From positions 12,418,501 to 12,482,500 of the forward strand of contig OX335641.1 of NCBI GenBank assembly GCA_946894095.1: a DNA stretch of 64,000 nucleotides, read 5' to 3'. The notes under the pieces are model-generated. The model was not told where the DNA came from, made no database searches, and worked only from the letters and a program-made list of their open reading frames with translations. Within the stretch, counting starts at the first letter, position 1. Each line of letters begins with the position of its first letter. The position numbers and the translations under genes are program-made. This document shows positions 32,405 through 44,400 of this stretch, one piece after another. The DNA is from Incurvaria masculella (taxonomy: Eukaryota; Arthropoda; Insecta; Lepidoptera; Incurvariidae).

Positions 32405-35400
32405 GTGAGTCCATCCGGCTCCTGTCTCCTTCCCGCTACCTCCGCCGGGCCAGGGCCTTCCCTCTGACCACGATATTGAACTGTAAGGAGAAAACAGATA
32501 CGTTTTAGTTCCGTTTAGACCGTCTCGGTATGGTAACGTATGTACGAAGGGTTGGTATGGAAAAAAACCTTTTGGTGAAGTTAGTTGAGAATGAAAGAAG
32601 TCAAAGGTGACAGTATTAGTATACATGCAATAAATTCGCTGAATACAAACAATGTCTGATACATCAGACTTCATCAATCGGAGAGAAGAAAGAAAAGAAC
32701 ATTCGGAATCACCATTACGTGTCTAGCAGGTTTATAAAACCTATATCTGACGGGATCGCTTGGGATTCGTCGGGGAAACGTGGCTTCGGCAATCGAAAAT
32801 ACTTGCTTACAAACGAAAACAGTCCCGAAATGGGATGGACGATCTAGGAAAATCATAGCAGCGAGTTAGAGTAGTGGTTGCAGACATTCAAGAACGTGGG
32901 ACGGCAATCAAACTTTGGTTGAATACTAACGCGTTTGGCATGAGTGTGTCGGTCGGTCGGTAAGCACTAGCGGAATGCCGTCGGCCACAGTCGTGCGATA
33001 CAGACGCGCCAGCACCAGAGCGGCGATAGATAATTGCGTAAGGCGGCGCGTGACGTCACACCGCCGGGAGCCGAGAGCCGGGAGCCGGGATCGACTCCGG
33101 CGCCCGCGCCCGTGCATGCTCCGTCACGCGGCAGACGGGGCTTCCCCGGCATTGACCCACTAACGCGCGCCCGACTGCCGCACTGTATTTTGCCCCTTTT
33201 GCGGGCGCGTGAACCGCCCGCCTTATGTACCGGGCCCCGTCTCCACCCCCACCCCGCGCCACCCGCCGCTCCGCCCGCCCCCACCGGAGTACGTCTAGTG
33301 GGAAAAACTCCCGACCGAACGATAATAACGAGACGGTGCGAATCCGAGCGGAACCCGACGGCCCTTTTTAACTTACCAATGTTCGCGTCATCTCGACCGA
33401 ATTCTCCTCTCCCCCTTCCGAAGTAACACGAATCTCGTCGCGATCTTGTATGTTACGACACGTACATCGATCTCCACGGTTATATTCTACTCTGTTGAGA
33501 CGGGTCGGCTCTCGCAACCAGTGCGTGAATTTCTGGTCAGTCGGTCCCGTTGTCAGGACAGTACTCGGGCTGGATGAATACTGTGTACGTCTGAGGAATC
33601 GATCGAAAAGTCTAGCACTCGAACTGCCACGCTAACATCTCCGCTAATCTGTAAATTAGGGTCAAAATCCTCACCTAGTTTACAAATGTCCTTTAGTCAC
33701 TTTGTGGGGACGTAGGGCCTGTTGCGTGTGTATATACGGGTGTCAGGAAAATATTGCACGGGGTGCTGGTCTACCGTCCGATAATCTAGTCCCAAAGTAG
33801 ACTTCGATGTGAAGACTAGTTAAAATTCAGACGAATAGCTCTCGAAACTGCTCACTCCTTATATAAGGTAATTGACGGGATAGCATCAAGATCGGTAAGG
33901 GGTAAGCGGACAGACGCCAGTCGTTGGATCTTCAGAGTCAGTGAAGTTTAAAGGTCCACTGTGAAGTTAAAGGTCCTTAGAAAAGGCGTAAGGAGGAGTG
34001 TTGTGATCGTACCGTTTGGCGTATTCATTCTACGCCTACCCCTTGGCAGACCCGAAATGGAATGAATGGCTTTGGTGATGCCAACGAGTTTCGGCAGGGT
34101 GCGGGTGCGGGCGACGGCACGCGGAGGTCGGACGCCGCAGAGCAGACGGTCGCGCCGGAGGATTGATGATGCGCGGACTTGGCTGCTGCGGGGGTGGCGC
34201 GCGTGTAGGATAGTGTCGGAGGGGTGATGGGAGGGGGGGGGATCACCTGTTGACTCGTGTCCTGCCGGGATTTGAATGTTTCGGCAGACGGGCCCGGGGG
34301 GTACGGGGGGGGGGGGCGAGTCGGGACCGGCGGGAGGGCGCAGGGAGGCCACTGTTTGCCGACGTACGCCGCCGCTCTCATTCAGATTCCGGGTCGCTCT
34401 TTATGTACAGCGAAACTTGTACATTATGTGGTGGTGGGCCGCCTCCGCCTCCCCATTGACGAAGGCACCGGGGCGATGCTTTCCATTTCACGTGGTTACG
34501 CATCACGGCATGCTTCGGGTCATGTACCCGGTGGAGATGTCCCAACGAGTAACGCTGGGTTCTTAGGCTCGTAACATACTGGGGTTTTTAGGTTCAAGAA
34601 AATGTCTTCTAAAACGTCTTTGTAGTGATGCACTAGAACACCTTCCGGATAATACGTTTTCTCAAGATGTGTACCAAGAATATCTCGCGTATGGATCAAT
34701 TATTTAAGTTGCAGACCGCCGCCGACAAGATAGTTATTGGGTCGAAACGAGCCAAACATGATCGATAAAAGACAGTCATATCGGTCGGTGTGAAATGGTT
34801 GGCTTACGCTGGCCAAAAAATACCGCAGAATTCTCTTCTGCGCTCCTATAGCTCGCAGCGACCAGGTCCGTCTGCGAGAGCAAATACAAGGTATCTACCC
34901 GCCGGGACAAATATTCATCAATTTCCTCAAGCAGCAGAGTGCACGCGGCGGCGGCGGCGGCGGCGGCGGAGGTGCGACGGCGCGGCGGAGCAGCAAACTG
35001 GTTTCCTTCGCGTCGCGTCGGGGAGCGGTCGGCGCGCGGTCGCCCGGTCGGCGCGCGAGGCTGCTGCGGGTATCGATCGAGCCGAAAATACCGCCGTGAC
35101 GTCACCTCCGCCTCCTCCGCAACCGCCTCCGCCACCGCCCACGCAGCCTCCGGACACGAGGGCGGCGGCGCGGCGGCGGCGCGGCGGCGGACGCGGCGGG
35201 TGATTGACGAGGCGAACTCTGATCTCCAGAGCGGTGGTTCTCCTGAGTGGAGAAGCGTTGATTTTGTTTCAGCACGATTATATGAGAACCCTATATTCCA
35301 TATATCCAATTTATTTATTGATTCATTAATATGGCTCACATACACGATTAATCCGTATTACACGAACATAAACACATTTACAGTATTAAAAACGGACGAA

Positions 35401-38400
35401 TCATCCTACAGGTAGTGAGCACAGCGTTGATTACACTCTGATATGTACAGGGTGTCCGAAACTGGGTATGGAATATCGAAAGCTCGTGACGTGTATTGTG
35501 TAAATTAAATTAAACAAATGCTTGAAGTAGTGAGATGCTTCTAAATAGCGACACGACGACGGCGCGCGGACTAACCCTACCACCTAGTAAGTAATGAAGG
35601 GGATTTACAATTTTACAAGGAATCTAAACCATGGCCAGCCTTAACGGTTAAAGGCCCAGAGTTGCTTTACTTTTTTTTTATAGATATCAAAGCGTCACTA
35701 TATACTGTCTTGCACTACTCTATACTGTCAATTAGCATCCATGGCATAGAACGAACTTAAAATAATATCACAATGCAACAGAATCGTCGCGCATCTGTAA
35801 GTATTCCTAGGTTACGCGTACTGTGACGTAGAACCTTTCAAAGTCGACAGTATAAAACAATTTGTCGTCAAATAAACTATGAACGGTCGACGTTTTCGTT
35901 GCGAGGGGAATGGGGTTTATGCGGGAACTGCCTCCAGCAATCGGCGGCGCTCTTATTGAATTGTCAACGTTGTCATATTTCTGAGCACCTTTTCGCCCGC
36001 GCGCGATTCGAATAAATCCCACGAAATGCGTCATTTCCTAGCTCGATGTCCATATCGTGGCCACGAATTCGTATCCTATTCACGTGTCGATAGGGTCGAC
36101 TTTGGAACAGTGAGCTGGCACCCTTATCTCGGAAGATTTTCTTGACGTCTGTCGCAGATGCGGCAAGGCCGCGCCTGCCGCATCTCGGTATACTCCGAAT
36201 AGGTGAGGAATAACTGGACCGGCCAAGGAAACTAACTCTAAGAGCCGAGTGCACGAAAGGTCAAAACATCAAAATCAACGTCAACGTACGATTAAACAGG
36301 TCACTTTGTATGGACAGCATGGAAGGAACTCCATGCGACTCACTAAAAGTGACGTGTTTTAACATTGATTAACTCAGCCGTCTCTTCGTGCAATCGGGGC
36401 TAAGAGCCTTCAACGTAAAATCAACGTCGACGTGTGATTAAACACGTCACTTTTTGCGGACAGTATCAAAACGGAGCGGAGTCAATTCCAAACGATCACT
36501 AAATGTGACGTGTTTAAATATTGTTTGCATCGACGTCTCTTTGTGCAATCGAGCCCAATACTGCGATTAGACGCTTCTTTTGTTTGGTTGAGGGTTCAGT
36601 CACTCCAGAAAAAGTGTACACCAATATTACCAGTAGTCAATTTTACCAGGATTACCTTGTGATTTCGAGATTCCCAAAGACTACCAAAGATTCCAGGTGA
36701 TTTCCATGATTCTTTAAGGACTACCAAAGTTTCTTCCTAAGGGATTACCAAAGATTCTGGGATTTCTAAGATTACGAAAATACAAGATTGCAAGTCAATA
36801 AAAAAAATTTTCGTTCTCGCGGGCGGAGCCGCCTGCCATTCGCAGTAAATTGAACGTCTGGGTACTACTTCATGTTGGCGGCCGGGGCGAGGGGCGAGGG
36901 GGGAGAGGCGAGAGGCGAGGAGGAGGCGCCGATCGCGACGATAATATTTTCTTGTCGTGGAATCTCTCCCGCGTCGCGTCGTCGCACGAAGTTTGTTTTG
37001 ATGATCGCTGAAAACTTGTCACGCGACGATTCGCTCCGTGACTCACGTATGTGTGTGTGTGTGTGTGTGTGTGCGACTGCGGACCGCGGACGGCTCCATT
37101 CAGGAAACGAGTCGGCGGCGGCGCCAACATTCCGCACCGATAAATAAAATGTACGGCGCGCGATGCCGAAAGCGACCAACCCAAGCGCACTTGCATACGC
37201 GAGGAGAGATGCCCCATCTCGGCGGCTAATTGCGGGTCGGGTGAGTCACGCCGGCCTATTCGGTCGGCGGTCGGGTCGGCGCGGTCGGCAGACGGTGACC
37301 CGGTATCGGTGTCACGGCTCGCGGTGCCGAGAGAGCGGATAGATACGTCGTGGATGCGCCGACGGGCGTCTTACTGTAGGAATCGTGTTGGCGACCGCTA
37401 GTCGCGGATAGAGATGCTTGACTTTCGCTGCTCTCGTAAACCTCAGCGATATCATCTGCCGCTCTTCTGTGGGAACTCTGAGAGAACCTGAATAGGCGTC
37501 TCAGACGATTAGATAAGCAGACGCAACGGGTCCCCGGCGCCCCGGCGCGGCGCAACCGAGAAAGAGCAAAGCTAACAACTTTATAAATGTCACAGAAAAA
37601 TACCTTTTGATTGCATTTCATCTTATCGTTAGCTTCGATACAAGTTAATAGAAATATCTAAGCAATGACCAGGGAGATTGGGCATTTCATTTAACGATTT
37701 GGAGATAAAAGGTTCCAAACACCCTGTACCATGTTGTTCCAAATACCATGCATGTTTATATGTTTCACTTGTACAGAAATACTACATATCAAGTAACTTG
37801 GAACAGTGGTTTTCAAGTGATTAGTAAACTATGTTTGTAAGGGGAGCGTAATTTTCTGATGCTTACGGGTACACCATAAGCATGAAAAGTCGATGTATAT
37901 GTACATATCCACTACTGCAGCTCGGTACTAGTGAGCAGTAACAACGGTGTCCCGCCAGACGATAGGCGGAAAGTTTACAAGCGAAGCGGACAAAATTACG
38001 AAAAAATAACCTCAACGTTCTTATGAATCAACCAACCCTCGCTCTGAAGGTCGTTCCGGCGGCTATTGTGTTCGATAAGTGCCGTGCCATTATCGTATCT
38101 TGTTATTGTTATTATGTACATACTCAATCACACGCACACGCGCGCAGGCAGGTGCGACGACGCGACGACACGGTCGGTCGTGTCCGAGTGTGGGTGAGGT
38201 CCCTGACCTTACGCAAACCGAAAACAATACGCCCAAAACTGCGCGCGCGGACATTTTTTGTGAGCGTTTCGGAGGATTCCAATTTGAAATTCGAATTGAA
38301 GTTCTTTTGTTGCTTGGTTGTTTACGCAACAAGTCTTATTATCTTATTATTGCTCTTGCACTTGGATACTCGCATTCTTACCCCATTTAATTTCCTTGAT

Positions 38401-41400
38401 TCCAGGGAGTGAATGTATGTTTCGCTATGGAAACGTTGGTCAAGGAATTTAAGTATCTTATAAATTAAACGCCACTTAACTTGGGATTTGGAAAAAGATA
38501 TATGTATTATGTAATTAAGACAAAACTTTACCGACTTCTTTTTTTATTCTATCGTATCCAAATGGCACCAATGTTTCCACACTTATAGAATATCATTACA
38601 GTTAGGTAAAAATCTGTTCTGTCCCGTAAATACGTTGGAAGTATAAATAACGGTTCCGTTATTTAAATAATAATATATTTCCCAGCAGTTTTTGGGTTAA
38701 CTCACTCCCGAACTCGAACTCACTCTTACCTGAATGGGCCCCCTGATGACATATAGCAAACACTCGGGCAGAGCGCACCACCGAATACACGCTCAGCAAA
38801 TCAGTATTTCTTGACGTAATCTGCGTACTTCTGTGAGGGCCGAGTGCACGAAAGGACACAGAATCCTCGACCGATTGTCTATTAGATCGAGCGAGGCGAG
38901 TCCACGACGACGATGGCGCTCGTGACAACAGAGCATCGGAGGATGTGCGTTCGCCCATTATCGACGGAATGTCTCCTCCGTTGCGCCCGATCTCGTTTAC
39001 ATAATCATACTTGGTAATCGATCGCGTACTATCCGGAGCACGTGCTCGCTCCCTCCCCCCCTCGCCCCCCTCCCGACTCACGGAATGCGCACCCGCGTGC
39101 GTTTGATTTGATTTGAGTCGGCAGAGTGTAGGTTTGAGCCCCTCGGACGAGCTGGGGTCGATGAACCAAGTGAGCCAGATGTATGGCTAATTGAGATGCT
39201 TTATGGTTGTTCATGTTCACAGTCAGCGGATAAGTCCCCTAAGTACCGAGATTGATTCACGGTATGAATTTAGCATTGAACTGTGGGGTATACCCCAGAT
39301 GGGAGTGAGACGTCATCTCAACGTACCACTTCCCCGAGTTAGAGGGTTGACCCACTGATTCTTTGTTAGATTAAATTTCTTAATGTTTCCTCAATATTTC
39401 AAAGTAAAACTTAAAACATAACTTCAGATCATGATTTTGAAGCTACACAGCGATTTTTTTTTTTAATAAAAAAATAAATTTTGAATACATTTTGTATGAA
39501 ACCATTTGGTCTCATCCGTCAGTTGACTCTGTATGTCTTTACATTCTAAACCTATGCCCATAGTAGACCATTGATACGAGTGCGTAGATATCTTGCGTAG
39601 AAAAATTACTTATTCTTCATTGAACTTGACACATATTGGACGTTAAAGGCGTATTCACCCCAATTTATTCGAGAGTTAACCTACCCTAATTTAGACCCCG
39701 TAGTGGTGTACTTACTTCTCGGAAAAACTAACGGAACAAAATGAATGGTTCTTATGGCACTACATCACGCCACCTCTGTCGCGCCGCGACAGGCGAGGAG
39801 GACAAACCGCCCCGCGCACAGCGAACAATCGACTCTTCCGCGGACCTGTTGCGGCGGCGGCGCGGGGACGACGGGACCCTAATTGTATTCAGATTACCCT
39901 CGGAGAAGTGATAAATCTGGCCGAGTCAAGGTCGCCCCCACCCCTCCGCCTCGCTCCCCCCCCCCCCCCCCCGCCACCCTTCAGCTCGTTTACGTTTTTT
40001 ATTACTAATGTAATTGTTCGCCCTTGACACGTATCCGTCGAGCGGCGGCGCGGCGGGGCGGGGCGCGGGACGGAAGGGAGTTTAATCTCCCGGAATGATC
40101 GTCCGCCGCCGGCCGACTCCGCTACCGGCTCGGTTTTATCGCCTTTCTAGGGCGGTCCCAGCGTGTCGACGACCTCGTCCATGTGACCCGTCTTCCGAGC
40201 ACCGAAACAGTGCGACGCGACAGAACTCGACAGGTGCCCTAGTCTGAGTAATACATTATTGACATGCATATATCGTGCTGCGCTCCCGGGGCACGTCATG
40301 CGTCTGCATCAATTCGGAAGTGGTTTCTAAGACTCGGGTGAAGTTACAAGGGTGGGTGAAACATATAAATCTACTCCCCTTGGGCACCCGTCGGTGCTGG
40401 TCGGGGGAGGTGTGGGGGCGGGGGGTGGCGCAAAACTTGTGTAGGTTTCACTTTCATCACCCGCTACCCCCTCCTCCCCGCCCACCCCCCCTCCCGCCCG
40501 TCTCGCGGGACCTCCGCGTCCGCTGCTTACAATCTGTAAGAGAGCCCGCGAAAGCGACAGTCCGCGGCTAATGAGCGCCGCCCCCCCTCGCACTCGTGAA
40601 CTTGACACGTTTCCCCCTCTCTCCCCCCTCTCCCGCTCCGTGCTCACCTCACCGCACCGGAGCCACCGAATGCCGCAGTCAACGCCGCGCGAACTTACGA
40701 CACCTTTCTTCTGGACCTACGATTCACCATCCGACCACCCTTCAACACACCGCCCCGCCGCCGCCGTGGCTGCGATAAACATCAAGTCTCCATTGCTCCT
40801 TTTACACGCTCATTCCCTTTAATGTGGTTTTTGTGGCATCTGTATTTTTTACGATTAAATTTTGAGCTCTTGCCGTTTTTACTTATAATCTAAACGTAGT
40901 GACAACATTGGCAACCCCGCGGGGGCTGGTCAGACGCTCAAGACGCTCTTCGATGTACGCGTAGGGAGTGAACCTAAGCTTTTATAGCTTAGGTTCACTC
41001 CCTACGCGTGTCTGGCAATATTCTCTAACTCCATCGAACGTTGTTACAACATCGCTTAAGAAGCAACGGTTTTTTCGGGTGTGCTCACGTTGTGCGTTCA
41101 GAATGGTCAGTCTGAGTTCTCACCTAAATTGGCGTTTTCCGCAAGCCGATCGACTGGCGTTTTCCGTAGAAACGTCAAACTCCATACAAGTTTTTACTAG
41201 ATATTCTGTAGTTTTACTTCTTCAAGCTGTCAAAGTCAAACTCAGACTTCCGATTTGTATGAAAACGCGGAGTGGACGTAAACGGCAACGTCGACGTATT
41301 TACGGCAACGTTGAGTAAGCTGTCAAATCAAACTCGGACTCGCAAATGTTAGTTCGCTTAACGCCCACTGCGCGCGCTCTTCAATTTCTCCATACATTTG

Positions 41401-44400
41401 AAAACGCCAGTCGATCGGTTTGCCGTAAACGCCAATTTAGGTGACAACTGGGACTTCGGGTACAGGTGCATTACCGGCTACGATAGTCAATAGCAGCATG
41501 CTGCAACTGTTGTGCGTCGTCAAGAATATGTTGCAGACGGTGGCATTCGTTGCGGTTAACCGGTAAACACTTCGTCGCCGCCGGCCTAAATGCAAACTAA
41601 CCGCATCGTCGTTGGCTCACCCGGACCGGAGCGCTCGCTCCGCGCCTATACCGGCCTGCGTGCATACGCGACGACGCGGCGACGCCACGGGCCGTTTCTC
41701 TATCCGCCCTTTCGTCGAATCGCCGTGCGCCGATCCGTCGCTGGCCTAGTTTGGGTGACCAGTGTCGGATGTGTCACGCTAATCCGACTGGTCGATGAGG
41801 CGTCTAGAAATATGTCGACTTACTCAAACAACTGCATCGCTTCATAAATCTTGACGGCCTCGGTCCGGGGGGCTTACTATGGTAAATTAACTCGTCGGGT
41901 GAACAGGCAAGTCAGTGATTAAATCTGACGTTTAGTTGCATTTTGGTGCCATGCTCACTGTCAAACGGCCAAGTAAACTAAAATTTACCAGTTAGCGTAG
42001 TCGTAATACCTACGAAATTAAACCTAACGCCAGATTTAATAATTTACTTGTTGTTCATCCGGCGAGTTCATTTACTATAGTAACCCCCAGCTCTCACGTT
42101 ACGATAATTTGACTGGTGGTCGAACTCGTCCGCGTGGAAAATTCGTCACGCGTCCGCTCGGAACGGCTGCGACGCTACGAATGTTGCATTCGATTGTCTG
42201 CACACGTGAGTCACCGCGGTCGTCGCAGATTCGCACTGATGCACGTCGCGACGTATCCGGATCGGCGGCGAGATTAGCGAACGTTACGTCGGCGGCCCCG
42301 TCGCCGTGCGGATCGACCTCATTAACGGAACTCGTTAAAGGTCGCCCGTAAACAAATAGATAGGTATCGCTCGGGTTATCCGAGTACGCGCCGCCAAGCA
42401 GTCTGCCGCGCGTGCCGTTCGCACGGGGCCATTGTTCTGTGCGGCCCATTGATGCACACTTGCGTGTGTCTGTGGGACTGACTCTGCAACCCTCGACCTA
42501 AGGGTGAATCTCATGAAATTGAAGGGTTTTTGGATTTAAAAACCCAATATCGACGGCCTTTGTTGTATATATGACCAAAAAAAATGTGATGATTTGCAAG
42601 GTAGGGAAAGAAAGAATGAGAAAAGTTACATTCTAAAGGAGAATGCCCATTGCCCCATACATTTTGGTAGTGTATATCTTCCAAACCAGTGTTATAATTT
42701 AGAAAATAATATAATGTTTCGAATTATGAATTTTGAAGACCATATTCATTGCCATTTTAAAGTTATGGACAAAATGCGGTTTGAGGTTATAAATGTTTAA
42801 GAGACACCAGAGAGCTCTGCGTGTAGCATAATGCTTCAGTCCAAACGCAAAACAATGGACAGAGTTTAATGTCTCTTTGATATTTCATAAGCAACAATCC
42901 TTTATATTGGTCCTAGGGATAATTTTACATACGTATTTACGTCTTTTTTCTCCCTTACCGGATGGAATGGCATGGAGCCGGCTACCCGAACACGTCTTGT
43001 GGCAACGGAAGTACTATGCGCTGTTCTGTCCTTGTCTTATTCATATTTTTAGTAAGAAAAGAAGTAATTGTGAATGATTCCTTTTAGATAATTAATGAGT
43101 AACCGGCCGCGAAAAGTGGGGATTCAGATAGTTTAAAATATGTTTAAGGAATAAATGTAATTCATCGCATATGTGTCAATAAAAGGCACGAATGATTTTT
43201 AAGGGGCCTAGATTTGGGCATTCTCCTTTGGGCGAAATTCCGAGCTCGCAAATTCGATGGCCTCTCATCACGATTCGGTGAACTCGGTTAAAGATGAAAC
43301 TAACGGGTCGACCGCGACGGTGGCCTTTAAAAAAACACAAAAGAAACCTAATCTCCATAAACGGTAGCGACCGAGCCGGCCATTGAATATGCGACGACAA
43401 GTGCACGTGCAGTGAGGCAACTATTCCGGTTGACGTAGTGACGAACTGGTCCCGCGAGGTGGCTATGACGCAACCGATGCATCTCGCTGCACCGCAGCAC
43501 CGAGAGCGAAAGTGCAGCCGCTGCATCCGCTAGGCGGGCCCCGCGTGCAATGTGCGGTCACCTACACACTTATACGGTTCCGTCTCGTTATGCACTTACC
43601 TTGCTCTTTGGCATTCTACACCTTTGGCCATGGAACATAGAGATAAGTAAATACGTGGAAATAAAGGCTTGTGTGTTTTCGGAAAATAGTAGGCATTAAG
43701 GTGGCCCAACCCGGCGGGACTAACACATTCGCCGGCACGGTACAAAACCGTGCTGTCGCGCTCTGGGACCTTCTATGTTTCAAAGAAAAAGACAGGCTCC
43801 GTGATGAGGAAGATGCTAAATGTCCACGAAAAAGACAATGTGCATAGTATATAATTTGGTAAGATTTACGAAAATTTTAATTACAAAACGACTTATAGCT
43901 AAAAGTAAACCAAAACCGCTGTAGTCCAAAATCTAACAGAAACCAAATAGATTATAAATCTTGATTAAATAAGCTATGTCTAATGACTAATCTTTTTAAG
44001 ATTACTTACTAATTACTTTATTATAGCGTAATCCACCTCCAAAGTTATTGTATAAAACGCGCGAAAAATTCGAACTTTCGGACCAAACACAACCATACAC
44101 AATTTTACAATGCCAATGGTCATCAGACATCAAGTTCGATCAAATAAAGCTATTTTGAGCAACATTTTGGATCTCTGACAAGAAATATGGGCGTGATCTT
44201 CTTTCCCCTTTTGTATGGGGAGATGAGCGGGATGGGCCACCTTAAACACTGGCCACCAAATTGCCAGGAAACAATCCCACCTGCGCAAAACGATATTTGA
44301 AACCTGGTGAGTGCTATACAATCCCAGGATGTAAACTCCCGACTTATTCCATCATTTATATTAGAGTTAGAGTTTATGGTAAATTGTGTAACATGGTGTA

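Noticed and set aside
33034..33426. 130-codon frame in a GC-rich island
   Set aside because: No similarity I recognise, and overlapping frames on the other strand; intronic island.
34776..35415. Frames of 137 to 189 codons in the GGC-rich island
   Set aside because: Open on both strands, low-complexity R/A/P, no domain and no splice continuity with osa.
40957..41009. microRNA precursor
   Set aside because: Stem of 24 pairs with a 5-base loop leaves no room for normal Drosha/Dicer processing.
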